A stretch of 64,000 nt of DNA from Phoronis australis. Taxonomy: Eukaryota; Phoronida; Phoronidae. Below are positions 8,704 to 20,862 of this stretch, one piece after another (positions within the stretch are counted from its first letter, which is position 1; every line of letters begins with the position of its first letter). The translations under genes were made by a program, and so were the position numbers. The stretch is from contig NMRA01000549.1 of NCBI GenBank assembly GCA_002633005.1, forward strand, positions 59,123-123,122, given 5' to 3'. The notes under the pieces are model-generated. The model did no database searches and was not told the DNA's origin. It worked only from the letters and a program-made list of their open reading frames with translations.

Positions 8704-11697
8704 CTATGCCAAAGTCAGAGGAAACTGTAAACGAGACACTTGTGCACTTTTTATTCCACCTTTTGCAAATTTAGATTCATGTCTCATGATGGAAACAGCA
8801 TCAGGATACTTAAGTTTCCACTGACCTGACGCAATAGCCTTTCTTCCTACTTCAGCATTGTCAAATTTAACAAGTACAGTAATCACTCTTCCATCATTCC
8901 CCGTCTCAATTCCATCAACAACACTAATAACACCATTAACGAGCCCATCTGAGGTGTCAACGTTACAAATCAACATCACTCTGGCACCATTGCAAATTTC
9001 TAATACAGAATGTAAACCACCAGTTTCTGAACGTTTCGATGTTTTATGGATATAGTCTAAATCAAGTAATCTGGTGCTGTCTTTCTTGTCATCAATAGCC
9101 GTGATTTTAACTCGGTTTGACTCATCAGGTTCAAGGCTACAAAGTCTCTTCTGATTCCTTTTGTCAACGTCATCATTGCGGGCAAAGACATGTAGTGCAT
9201 GATATGAATAATTTGGAGAATTTTCAACAAGTTCTATAGAACGTAAAACAGCAATATCGTTGTCAGTGTGACTTCCAAGTCGTACACGACACAAAAGTTC
9301 AGCAAAAGGTTGGTCACCCCTTTGTCTCATTAGCTCACTCAGTTCATGTAGCATAAAGTGGTCCTTCCACAAAGATCCATACAAATTTGCAAGTGGGTTT
9401 CTGACTGGATCATAGATATGAGATTGACATAGAGGTGGCAGTTGATATAGGTCACCCACAGCCAAGACACTAACATTGCCGAACAAGAACGAGTCATCAC
9501 ATGGTCCCATTATTTCTGTAAGTCTTCTGTGGATGTTCAGTAACATGTCTGAGCCAACCATTGATATCTCATCTATAACTAATAGTTGCAAATTTTCAAG
9601 TTTAGTACGCAGCGTGTTCAGTTTGTCAAACGTAAGTGCATCACCGTGTTGTCCATATTTTGAAGTACGTAATAGCAATACTGAATGAATAGTCATTCCA
9701 CCAATATTAAAATCTGCCACACCAGTTGGCGCTGTTAGCAATGTGACAATATCCGTTGGTTTAAATTTTCGTGACAAAGATAAGAACCTTTTTGTATCAG
9801 ATTGAATAAGTCGTATCACATGGCTTTTACCCACACCACCAGGACCACTAAGAAATATTCTATATGAATTTGGCTTTTCGTTTTCCTTAACACACTTAAC
9901 AACATATTTGCACCCCTGCCTGTGATATAATACAATTTCGCGTTGTTTTTCATTAAGACTAGACATTATATCACGATATTCTTGTGGGGTCAAACAGTCA
10001 CGATTCTCTTCTATGTCATATCTAGCCACAAGATCGGATGCATTCTCAGCTAATGGTCTTTGAAACATGACAGTATTTGCGTCTAGATCTTCTTGTTCCA
10101 ATCTCCTCTCAACATCCAAACCGTCATTCTGGGCCTGTAAATTCTCATGCTCAACTCCAGGTGCAAGTAATTCCCATGCATGTTGAGGAGGTCCATTTTG
10201 TGCATTTTGATCAAGGGCTTGCTCAATGAGTTCTGTATTATGTATGTACTTCTGTTCATTTTCAAAAATAAATTGTGACACAGAAATGTAATGGGAATGA
10301 TAGTCATCGTAATTACCTCTAAGGTCTCTCTCTTCATTTCGCCATGGGAGGTAGAGCATAAGTTTTGCACGATAGAAACTGCTTGGTTCTTTATCCACAT
10401 TATGCTTACGGAATCGTATCACTGCAGTTTTTCTCCTCCTGCACATAGAACCTTTGCCATACTTAAGTTTCATCCTCTGTGGTAATGACAGAGGGACATC
10501 AACTTCTCCTTCAGTCAAAACATCTGGTACACTATCGTCATTATCGTCGTCGTATTCTTTGTACGTGGTTGTGTAGCTAGCAGCAAATTCAGCCAAGCAC
10601 ACATCCTCAAGACTGTCTTGTCTGTATTCATACCTGTCAACTAAACTGGTTTGAAAAATATCAGTGTCATCATCCTCCAACTTATCAAGTTGAATTTTAT
10701 CTTTCAGAACTGCAATTCTGGATGATTTCGGATCTGTGTTGATGAAAACAACTTTTCGACTTGGACGTTTCAAAGGCATAGACAAAATGCGGTAGGCGGC
10801 TTCCTGTGCACTGATTTCACGGTGGTTTAAAAACACTGATCCTAATTTTCTTAACCCCGAACTAATATCATTATCTCTTATTTCTTTACAGGCTTGTTTC
10901 AACAGTTCACCCATTCCCCTTTCATCTTTGGTCACATAAGCAGCAACATACATGACCCAACCATAAGGATCCAGGATATATTGCAGGTCTAAATTTGTTT
11001 GCCATGCTTTAAGAATAGTCGGATTATAAGCATTCACATTTTGCTCAGACGGTGTTCGTTCTAAAACAACAGTACAACCCTTCTCAGAAACTGCTAAAGC
11101 TTCCATGTAGTTTTCAACTGTTGTGTTAGCACACTCACAGAGTTCTGTCAACGACAAGTCACTTGAGGTATCACTTTCAAGAAAATCTCGTACTGATGAA
11201 AGAATATCTTTTGCATTTTCTTGTTTAGCAATGGCCACCTCGGTGTCTGGTTCTCGTGCAATAATAGTAGCTGCACTGGGTGGTCTAGGGTATTTGAATC
11301 TACATGACCCTTTCTTTCTACAATACGGCGAATGACTGTGCACTTGTAAGTTTTCCACGAGATCTAGCAATGTATCATCGTCTTCAGGTAGGGCACAAGT
11401 GATATATTTACTAATAAACGAAGACACTTCCTCATCAGTTTTTTCATTGAGCTTTGGTGCATCCTTAATCCACAACAGAATGTGTGCATGTGGTGACCCA
11501 CGAGCTTGAAATTCTATACGCGAAACGTAATCAGTGATTTCTCCCAATGGGTGCACATTTGATAACAGAACATCTCGGAAGAATAAATCTAGTCTGTACT
11601 GAAAGTGTCTGGCAGCAGTCACAGGATTACATCGCAACCAGTTTGAACGTTCAGCGAAAGCCAAGTTCTTTACGTCTTCATCACTCAACACTACCAT
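8704..11697 (-). pseudogene. Helentron Rep-helicase (RepHel), ended by an in-frame TAG
   Basis: The 997-residue frame contains the HUH motif of rolling-circle replication initiators (SPHAHILLW, His70 and His72) and the two-tyrosine motif (Tyr250, Tyr254 in VMYVAAYVTK). It then has a Pif1-like SF1 helicase with Walker A GPGGVGKS (618-625), Walker B VIDE (707-710) and the VGDLYQLPP motif. It stops at TAG in FPLTLA-stop-AVTIHK; this position is normally Trp (LAWAVTIHK), so one G-to-A change (TGG to TAG) explains it. The first Met (11697) overlaps the end of the preceding frame by 17 nt in a different frame, and the homology runs across the overlap, which indicates a frameshift rather than a true start. 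Confidence 0.92.
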
Positions 11698-14137
11698 ACT
11701 GTCTGGCTATTATCCGGATTGTGTTGCACCATCTAGTATCTGCATCACTCAATGTCAAGAACGTATTTGGAATGTTCGTCTGTCTTATCATAGTAAGAAC
11801 ATCATAGAAGAGTGTCTGATAATAAGCTGGGGATCCTCTCACATTCTTCAGTATTTTGTATGCATTATCTGCCTTTATCATTTCATTCATCTGCTTTACA
11901 TTTCTAACAAGTCCAGCATTTATTTCTTGACCTTGGAATTGTTTGCCAGATCCTCTACGAAAAATCAAATGATTTATGTCTGAGTTCACTTGCTTGCTTT
12001 CAGTGGCATACTGAGCACTTAACAGATATTCAATGGACTGAGCAAATCTGCCATCACAATCAAGGAGACGTTGATTAAAATAACGCCTGGGATGTAATTT
12101 AACAGGTCTATCAGCTGTTAAAGCATATTTACCTGTAGGATACAAGTTTGGGTAAGCCAACTCTTCAAAATATTTATCACTCAACAAAGGCACAGGCTTT
12201 TCATTTTCTGCAGGCGCCACATGAATCTCTTTCCCAGAAATATCAGGATTTTCTTCAATCATACTGGTTTCAAATGGCAAGCCACAATCATTAGATTTCT
12301 TCAAAAATGAAGCATCGTCTTCTGCCTGAACATTTTCATCTTCACTACAGTCAATGTCATCATGATGATCATCATCAATAGATACGTTAAGAACAGGAAT
12401 GCCAACAGAACTGCAATCTCCATCAGCAACTCTCTGAGTCTCTATTACGCGCTCATTGTTATCATTTTCTAACAGAATGACATAATGACTCTGAGCTATT
12501 AAGCCCAAATGAAACTCATTGTCAGCACCATACCTAGAACACACTTCTTCAACATGATCATCACTTGTTGTGTGCACATATACTTTCAAAGAAAACTTAT
12601 CACACATTGCTTGCAAAGTAATGTGATCACCCCACTGATTGTGATGTTCCAATGCATCTAAATATCTAAGCCATCTGATCTCTCTTTGGGTATCATTATC
12701 TCCAATCATCTGTATCATTCTATCCTCACAAGTTGGCTGATCTGTATCAGCATTGGTCAAGTCGTCAGACAAAATACGGTCGCAAACAAAATCTTTGTAC
12801 AGTCCTGCATTACTCAGCATATGAGAAGCAATCTCTTTTCTTAAGTCGTTTGGATGAACGGCAATAACACCAATCCTATTTAAATGGTAACAAACAGAAG
12901 AAAATAAACAGTTTCCATCACCAGGAACATCTATCAGAGTCATACCATCGGCTTGGGCAAGACAATTTATAGCATCACGATTACCTAGCTGCACACCTGT
13001 GCTTTCCATCTGCTCAGAACACTGACTAGTATCTGACTGACTGTTACCATATGTCATAGCCTCCCACAAGTCAACATCATCACCCTGTGCTTGTTCAACC
13101 CAGTTGTCATTAATGCGTGTGTCTGAATAATGAGGATTATGTTCCTTAAGCCAACGTAATGCAGTCAAAACTCTTGTTGGGTCCACGTAGTCGTACATAT
13201 AGTACGATTTGTATATTTTGCGCCGTTTGAATTTCAAGGGCACAAGCTGGCACTGCGATGGTAATCTGGGAAATAACTCACAAACTGTGTCAAGCTTAGA
13301 TGGTACATTTACAGCAGGTCCATGTATTCCGTGTTGTTTCCCACGAGGCAAACCAACCATTTTCATGAACGGTATTCTTTTGGACACCAGTCTCAGCTCT
13401 AGTTCATTAAGAGCTTTCAGTTCTGATGGTTGTGAATCAAGCAGTAAATTATTTGCCTTCGATTGGCTGGGCATTCTCCCACACTTCAAAGCATCATGGC
13501 AAGTTCTGCACAACCATTCATTACCATCAACAGATAATTTTCTATGAACAAGAACAGACTTCAACAGATCTGAGTTCATTCTTGTGTACTGTTCTGGCTT
13601 CAACAACACAACTGAACGTTTATACAACAAACGATGACATGAGCAACAGATGTGATCAGGCCCATGTCGAACATTTTCGAGAAAACCATTGATCACTCCA
13701 TCAGCAGTAAGAATCTTTGATTTTCGTTTCAAGAACACTTTCTTTTGATAACATAACCGTTTTTTTCTTTTTTCAGGTGTTTCATTTGCGCGGGATTTTT
13801 CTGCATTGGTTTTAGACTGACAAAGTCTTTTAGACCTTTCTAAAGTAGTTTCTTCCGCCAGACGTTTAGTAACACTTGCGTTAACTTTATCAAGTCTCGT
13901 ACGCCTCGCAGTCAGAGTCTCTTTAGAATTACGTTTCGTAACACTTGCATTAACCTTATCAAGTCTAGCGCGCTTTTCATCAGGCGTTTCTTGATTTAAT
14001 TTTTCAAGTACAGTAGCTAAGGCTTTATCGAGACGTATCCGTTTCTGTTCAGATGTTTCTAACTTGCGATGTTTTTCCATTCTTAATCTTGCCAGTTCTT
14101 TTCTCTTTAGAGCACTCTGTTTTTTAGTTCGAGGCAT
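11681..14137 (-). pseudogene. Helentron N-terminal region with OTU-like cysteine protease domain
   Basis: The 818-residue frame begins with Lys/Arg-rich repeats (RLDKVNASVTKR occurs twice, about residues 58-92). A Cys/His-rich region follows (CCSCHRLL near 164, WLCRTCH near 208). Next is an OTU-like domain with the catalytic loop PGDGNCLFSS (Asp407, Cys410), WGDHITLQAM (about 502) and a C-terminal His in SHYVILL (551). The Helitron-like N region (NLYPTGKYAL to YLLSAQYA) leads to a premature stop after ARQYGSVE; the shifted frame continues as VVLSDEDVKNLAF. OTU domains occur in some Helentrons; a deubiquitinase role is inferred only. Met at 14137 gives a plausible start with a basic N terminus. 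Confidence 0.88.
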
Positions 14138-14472
14138 AGTGATAATTGGTATTTATGTAAAATGGATTCAAGCAGCTCTATAGTAACAAACTCTTACCTT
14201 TAACACAGATATCTCAGTACGTTCACGAAAGACGTAATGTATCGTGCCTGAATCTTGTCCAACATCCAATTGAGTATCCAGCTACAAGTATACAATCTAT
14301 TATTAAAGTACTGCGGTCATTTAACTAAGTTTACACCTAGTCAACAATAAGCAATGTCTATAACAACTTAATCAATTTTATCACCAAATATAGTTATGCA
14401 GCAATAACTTGCAATGTCCAGTGTTTAGAAATCAACACTATAGTATTGGTCTGGCATATAGTTTGTGGCAAA
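14138..14472 (-). other. Region upstream of the Helentron reading frame
   Basis: AT-rich sequence without coding signal. It should hold the Helentron promoter and leader, because the first Met is at 14137. No TATA box or inverted repeat stood out clearly enough to name. Confidence 0.4.
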
Positions 14473-14628
14473 TCTCCAATATTCTGAATCTCCGATATTA
14501 CAAAGCTCCAATATTGTGAATCTCCGATATTACAAAGCTCCAATATTGTGAATCTCCGATATTGCAAATCTCCAATATTGTGAATCTCCGATATTTCAAA
14601 TCTCCAATGTTGCGAATCTCCAAATGAG
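14473..14628 (+). repeat. Minisatellite with 32-bp (2 x 16) unit
   Basis: The words AATCTCCGATATT and CTCCAATATTGTG alternate about every 16 bp, giving a 32-bp dimeric unit repeated about four to five times with some substitutions. It sits about 340 bp upstream of the Helentron start codon. Tandem repeats near the 5' end are common in Helentron-derived elements such as DINE/HINE types, so it may be part of the element. Confidence 0.85.
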
Positions 14629-14639
14629 ATGAGGTGAGA

Positions 14640-16015
14640 ATGATACGATTTGAAAATCCACCTGAAAAAGAAAAACAAATATCACATCATAATGCAATCA
14701 ACATTATTTTTAGAATGAGTTTAGTCAATTACATAATATAATAAAATTCAGATTTACAAAATCTTAATTTTTAATGCTAAACATGGAACATGAATATTCT
14801 ACATGCTCCTACTGTCTTGATACATAAGTGGCCTGCATACAGACTGCTTCAGTACCTGATGTCAAATAAAATCATTATTTATTACGTGACATCATGAGCG
14901 TACAAAGAATCCAAAAAAGTTGATAGTATCACATCATTTCACTTTCTCAGACCATCTTATGTTCCGCCTATGTACTAACCTGAACTGAATTTCCACAATT
15001 GTAACTCTTTCAAAGAACTGAAAAAGAACCAAAGTGTATTTTAATACCAACTTGACATCTAGCAAAACACTATTGCAAAAAGAATGACACATTTTTTGTT
15101 CAATAATAGTTAAACAAATTACCAACCAAGAATATGTTACCATATACTACTGCATTTTGTTTCAATTTTTCAAATGTCTAAATTAAAGATTAATAACAAA
15201 TTTCAGGTCAATCATAATTAAATCCTTACAACGGTTTACTTATGTCTAGTTTTTAAAGTATGAACGGCGAAACATAAAAATAAAATAGGCTTACAACATC
15301 GGATCATTACATTGTTAAAAGGAAAAGAGCAATGACAGCACATCAGCTTAGAAATAAATACATCTGAGCTAGGAGGAAATTTCACCCCAAACCACAAGAT
15401 AACGTAGGTGGATTTGGGAGGGGGGAACAAGGGGACTCGCCTGTGGCCCTTCGAAAACTAGAGTGATCAGGGTGAGCATGTTTAAGAACCATATTGACTT
15501 TTCCAGGGTTCAAACTAAACACGAAGCTGATTGGTCAAATGTTTTCAACATAACCAGTCAAAACGTCTCTGAATTACAAAACGTGACTCAAACCAGGTGA
15601 AATATTCTCAATACAATAATACAGATTATTTTTAAAATTTATTTTAATACAATTGTAGAAATAGATTCACTTTGTTTCTGCCAAAAGTATTGCTCATAGT
15701 TGTCTTTGAAAAGAGAGTTTCTAGTATCTGATATGAGAAGTGATCTCACAATAAATTTTTCTGCATCCACAAAAACTTTGAGATGAGTCATTTGTAATCA
15801 TCTTTTCTTGTCCACCAATTATCTCAAGAACCACTTGTTAGATCATTATGAACTTTGGTATAGAGGTACTTGGCATTTACGTAATGCTTAATAGATAATG
15901 GCAGATGACGGAAGATAATTTTAGTCAAGTTAAACGTCTTTTGAATGTGATGAATTTGACAACTGTGACCGCAATTGCTGTTTACATGTAACGCGGACAC
16001 GCACACATGAACGCC
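14640..16015. other. Unassigned AT-rich sequence
   Basis: No gene, RNA or clear repeat recognised. Short frames exist (for example 15236-15430 and 15824-16123, minus strand) but have no recognisable content; the right-hand ones partly run into the foldback arm that starts at 16016. Confidence 0.4.
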
Positions 16016-16198
16016 ACTCTCAAAGTGCATTTCCACTGACCAGTTCCAAGGTACCAAAACTACACGGTCAACGGACTCATAAACACAGGCACAGACGCAT
16101 GAACTCGACTCACGGACCTGCAAACACCGTCCACTGACTCACAAACACGGGAACAGACTCACAAAACACGATCCACGCACCCAAATACACGGGACACG

Positions 16199-17585
16199 CA
16201 GGGCTCAACACCAACGGTTGCCCGATTGCCCGTGTACATGTAGATTTTGCGTCGGGCAAGTGGAATTTGAAAAGTACTTGCCCGATGGGCAAGTTAAAAA
16301 GCTAGCTGCATAGGCAAGTAGATCCTAAGATTGTCTGCTCGACATTTGCTCCAAAGTAACGAACCCAGACACAAGCCTAAAAACCGTCGAAAAAGTCCCT
16401 GTTGCCGTCAAAGAAACTCCCGTCTTCGAATGAGGACCCAAAGGAAAATAGATCGAGTGTTATGCAGCGTGCACAGATGACACTCGCGGTCAAATCCTTT
16501 CGATTCTCTGAACGTGCCCTGCAGTTTCTGAATGAGTTGTCACGTGATACTACTGATCGTCTGCACTCTGGCAAAACGTCTAAACATGGAAGCCGTCCAG
16601 GCGTGGACGGCATTGGTTTAGTTGCTAAAAAACAAGTTCAGGAAGAATCAAAGCAATAATATGACACGAAAAAAGTGCGGGGATGGGTTCCGTCATGGGA
16701 AATTAGGTTTTCTGGCCTGCGAGACAGTGAACAATGGACGACGTTTGATTTTTGCCGGCGTTTACCCATGTACAGCTGGAAGCACCGCGTTCGTCAGCGG
16801 ATGTAAGTCATACAGATAAGCGCAAAAGCTAAAAAGTGAAGGATTGACGACATATTTTCTACACTACACAGCAGTTTAAAAGGCCTGGTATTTATTCAGG
16901 GGCAATTCCAAAGGACATTCTTATGAATTCCCGGCTCCCGGTGGCGACTCCCGAAAGAAGAGGAATACGATACGGTCTTCGGGATTGCTGTTCTGAAGTC
17001 TGAAGGGTGACTTTTTTGCGGTCTATCTGTTTTTCAAAAATGTAATTATTTATTGAAAATAAAAGTATATGTGGCATTATTATATGTTTAAATTTGATTT
17101 TAATTTAATACAAGGTACCGATGACCAAAACTGTGCAAGATTTTTACGGATAGCAAAAATTGAAATTCAGGTTAGCAACAACTCAAGTTTAATGCATAAG
17201 GGCGTATAAACTAATGAATACGCAGAAGTGTCGAGAGTTCATGCCCTAGCTCATTTCGGCGCCTGTGAATGTGTGACAATGGTTCAGATACCATAGTTAC
17301 TCGTCTAATTTGTCCATCTAGTGTTTTGACACACCTTATAAATAAATGTTCTATAAGAAGAATCGTTAAAAAAATAGTAACTCATGTATGTAGCGTGCAC
17401 AACACAAGACTCACAAGAGGAGGCTCAGCACAGGCAGCCCTACGGTAACACATTACCTAGGTGTGCACATGCGCGGTGCTATTTGGGATTGTACTTGGGG
17501 CAATTGAATTCGTTGTTCGGGCAAGTAAAAATTTCAACTACTTGCCCTTCGGGCAAGTGGCTTCAAAAGTTAATGTTGAGCCCTG
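16199..17585. mobile_element. hAT-like DNA transposon, non-autonomous, with 5-bp TSD
   Basis: The ends are CAGGGCTCAACA (16199) and its complement TGTTGAGCCCTG (ends 17585). Next to each end lie subterminal copies of a GGGCAAGT palindrome (CTTGCCCGATGGGCAAGT near 16280, CTTGCCCTTCGGGCAAGT near 17541). The flanks are ACACG on both sides (16194-16198 and 17586-17590). The intact opposite arm of the surrounding palindrome reads GGGACACGGACTC, which is exactly the empty site predicted by a 5-bp duplication. CAGGG ends suggest the hAT superfamily, some groups of which have 5-bp duplications; other superfamilies are not excluded. No transposase was seen. Confidence 0.8.
16345..16806 (+). pseudogene. 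Coding-like segment inside the hAT-like element, product unknown
   Basis: One plus-strand frame runs from about 16375 (Lys/Ser/Pro-rich) through SFRFSERALQFLNELSRD to a TAA at 16657. In the same frame it continues as VRGWVPSWEIRFSGLRDS ... WKHRVRQRM. It ends at a sequence GATGTAAGT that would be a good splice donor (16803). Frame continuity beyond the stop suggests one decayed exon or two. I do not recognise the family. It may be a remnant of transposase or a captured host exon; both are guesses. Confidence 0.4.
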
Positions 17586-17899
17586 ACACGGACTCATATT
17601 CAAGAGGAAACACGGTTAACGGACCGCCAAACACGGGTCACGGACTCATCGGCTTCCTGGGTCAGCTGACATCGCCATTTTGTCCGCAAACCGTGTTTGG
17701 CGGTCCGTTAACGATGTTTCCTCGGGAATATGAGTCCGTGTCCCGTGGATTTGGGTGCATGGATCGTGTTTTGTGAGTCCGTTCCGTTTTTGTGAGTCAG
17801 TGGATGGTGTTTGCAGGTCCGTGAGTCGTGTTCATGCGTGCGTGGACCGTGTTCATGAGTCCATTAACCGTGTAGTTTAGGTACCTTGAATTCTACGTG

Positions 17900-20862
17900 C
17901 ACTTTAATTATAACAAGTCCATGAAATCCTCGGCTATAATATTTTTTGCCACATTTAAATGGTATTTTTATTAATGCCAGCGCGAAACTATTGATATCTA
18001 ACGAACGAAACCTTTTTTCGAGGTGAGGCAAGGCTTCTCATCAGCTGAAAACAGGTTTGTTTTGTGTTTTGACCAACGTACGTGAAGTTATTAGTATGTT
18101 CCGTCAGTGGCTGTATTCCCACCTAACTGATAGATCTAACAAGAAACAAGTCGTTCAGTATAGCAGCTAGGGAAAGCAAGACGGAGACATTCTTTCAGAT
18201 TACATGGATCAGTGACTAGGCTTAGCTCCTTTGTGCGAAGATTGCCTCAGGGCTCAGTGATGAACCACCAATTGTACCTAGTCATTGAGCGTAAATGAAA
18301 ATAAAATCACAACGCAGCCGCTTATTGATGACACTTTCGCTGTGAAATCTAACAAGCTTGTTGTGTAACCCGGGGTACAACTTTAATATGGTGTCAAAAG
18401 GTGCAATGATCACAAAACAGTAAGCTATAAACAAGGACATAATTTATAAATGGACCCTAAACTACTGAAAGATGTCGCGTAGGCCTACTGCATTGTAAAA
18501 GTGTGGGAATACTCCACTGAGTCACTACCACGAACTCCGAAGAGAATTACGCGGTCTTCATACCACTAAAAATCTTCCCCTCCCCCATCGCCATTCCGAA
18601 TAGTTTGGTGTGATAGCCATGCCACTCGCAGTCTCTCCTTCACCGTTTTGGTATAAATTCAGCGACCATCCCCATTGTCAAATACCGTGTCTTACTTTAC
18701 ACATCCCCCGAAAATCATAGCACTCATGTAATTTAATAACATAGTCGACACAATAGCACAACCTTGACAAAAAACTGCGAGGGAATCAAACTTTGAGTGC
18801 TGTTTCAGCTGTTAGTGCTAGCATATACAGGATAGGAGTAACCCCCCAGACATTAAATGACTTAATAACCGCAGTCTATCCGAGGTCTAGCAGTCTTAGG
18901 TTGACCCTCAACCAACAGAGTTCAGACCGCGACGCGAACCCTGACCTTACTCCGGGTGATGATCACCCGAGGCCAAACTAAGGCCGAAGCGCGTTCGACG
19001 AGAAGTTACTTTCAATCAGCACTGTAGACGTGTTGAGTTGTTCAAATGGATTAGTTGCTTCAAGAATCATGTAAATTGAAAGCATCCTCAAAGAAATGGT
19101 CTTTTGATCAATAAACAGGACCCAGAAATTTCATGCTTAAGAAGGTGGCAATGTGAGACAAATACAAGTATATTTAACAATACATAGATCGCAGTGTTCT
19201 TAAAACATGATGGATAGTCCTTCGTAAGTAAGATAAGAACATGTCACAGACACAAAAACCCAAAAGATTGCATTTTGAATCGACAAAGATAACAACAAAA
19301 GTTTTTTGTAATTGTGAGAGGACATTGTTGCAACGAACCTAAGTTCAAAAGATTAAGTTGAAGTTCCAAAAAGAGACCAACGTCTTATCTTACCTTGAAA
19401 AATTACACAAGTGTTCAACAATTGCTAAAGTGAAGTGAATGTGCGTTTTGCTCGAAACGATTTTGAAATAATTCTTTAACATTTAAGGTGCTTATCAAAT
19501 AAATTAAAATGACTAAATAACAAACTGCTAATCTTTTAAATTGTATTTAGGCACTTATTTAAAAAACAGTGAGTTTATTTGAATTAATCCTGGTTCCCAA
19601 AATAAAGTGACACATCAAATGACAGCAAATCATGTTTTGCATGTGTAATTAAAAAAAATTAATTGAACCCTAAAATGTCACCGCAGTTGTTATCAATGTA
19701 ATTGCTATCAAATAATTTAGAACTAGAAAAAACGCAATTTTGATATGGATGTCACAAAATTTAACAATGTACACGCAAGGCTACACTGAACAGAATTGTT
19801 TAGCAAACAGTGTGATAAAAATATCATTACAATAGGTTCGGTAACGGTCATATGTGAGCCCGACTCTTACGGAAAGTTACAAATATTAAAAGATGAGTGA
19901 ACTATTTGTAAAGTGCTCGCTTTACATCAATTGTTAAAAATACTAATAAATACCGTTGTACAGGAAATCAATGGAAAGATAAAAAATGAACTGTAACACT
20001 AGCCTATTAGACATTTAGCAATATGTAGTATTATGATAGGTATGAACTTGTGATAATCATGAAAAATAGGACAATAAAGCTGTTGCTGAATTTCCGCCAT
20101 TTTGGTATGCGCTTAATTACTGCCATTTCAGCTTCCTCATCCTACAGTGAAGACAATGTTACACGAAGTTAGAGCTTTAAGAATCGATTAATTAAGATTG
20201 CATACACGAAATATTGAATCTTTGAGTGATTGGACGAGGAGATATTTGAAGAAAACCTGAGGATAATCGTATGATCACCAAATATTCAGTTGGAACAGAC
20301 ATGGATAAGGATATGCCAAGACAAAACCTGTCGGATTTACAGAATACTGTAGTAATTTCACAACAACACTATTTCGATATCGCGGAAAAGTGAAACTGTG
20401 AGTCAAAGTACCTAACACCAGCCACGCTATTAATTAATAGGATTAGAACCAAAAAATGCGCTACTGTTCTAAAGATAAAGCGGTAAAAGGCTAGTAAACG
20501 GATCGCTGTCCAAAATGGCTACTGGGAACAATTTGCACTAAATAACGGCCCACCTTCGTCTGTTGAGTCGTTCAAAATCAATTTGTACTTCTCCACAATA
20601 TCACGGTTATGTAGCCAGTACTTCTCTCTGTCAATCCGGTAACGAAAGTTATGAAAAATGCACTGAACGCCGACTTTTCGCAAAATAAGAAATTACTTCC
20701 GTTCACTCGCGTGGTCCCAAAGACAATGAACATTGAAATGTCAGCAAAACACGTACTTGTGATTGGACACGCATGGACATTTGCAAGTGGCAGAGCCCAT
20801 TACTATAAGGGGTAACGGAGCTTGCATGAGACTAAATACGTAAAATTAAATAAAAGTTAATA
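17900..20862. other. Unassigned intergenic sequence
   Basis: Nearly 3 kb with no recognisable coding exon, RNA gene or strong repeat. The only frames are short (for example 18793-18981) and without recognisable motifs. Base composition becomes more AT-rich between 19.4 and 20.2 kb. Confidence 0.45.

Larger units (their letters stand above)
7090..14640 (-). mobile_element. Helentron (Helitron-like rolling-circle transposon), near-intact coding region
   Basis: Three minus-strand frames in order encode an N-terminal basic repeat region with Cys-rich and OTU-like domains and the Helitron-like N region, then Rep (HUH) plus Pif1-type helicase, then an EEP-type endonuclease. Helitron-like elements with a C-terminal apurinic-type endonuclease are the Helentron group. 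Only two lesions break the 6.3-kb coding sequence: a one-base-type frameshift at about 11690 and a TAG codon at 8704-8706. The termini are not resolved: the 3' side is embedded in the tandem tail units (2.9-7.9 kb), and the 5' side probably lies upstream of 14137, possibly including the minisatellite at 14473-14628. The element probably moved fairly recently. Confidence 0.88.
16016..17895. mobile_element. Foldback/palindromic element split by a later insertion
   Basis: The left arm (16016-16198 continuing at 17591-17640) is the reverse complement of the right arm (about 17680-17895). Matching words include ACTACACGGT against ACCGTGTAGT, the outer AAAGTGCA against TGCACTTT, and GGACCGCCAAACACGG against CCGTGTTTGGCGGTCC. 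Each arm contains loosely repeated words of the type GGACTCACAAACACGG. The centre (about 17640-17680) is short. The arms are about 85 percent alike by eye. This is the structure of a foldback element or a long-hairpin MITE. The hAT-like element at 16199-17585 lies inside the left arm and is therefore younger. Confidence 0.8.

Noticed and set aside
14394-14678. 94-codon minus-strand frame with repeated DLQYRRF/IGDSQYW peptides
   Set aside because: It is the translation of the 32-bp minisatellite.
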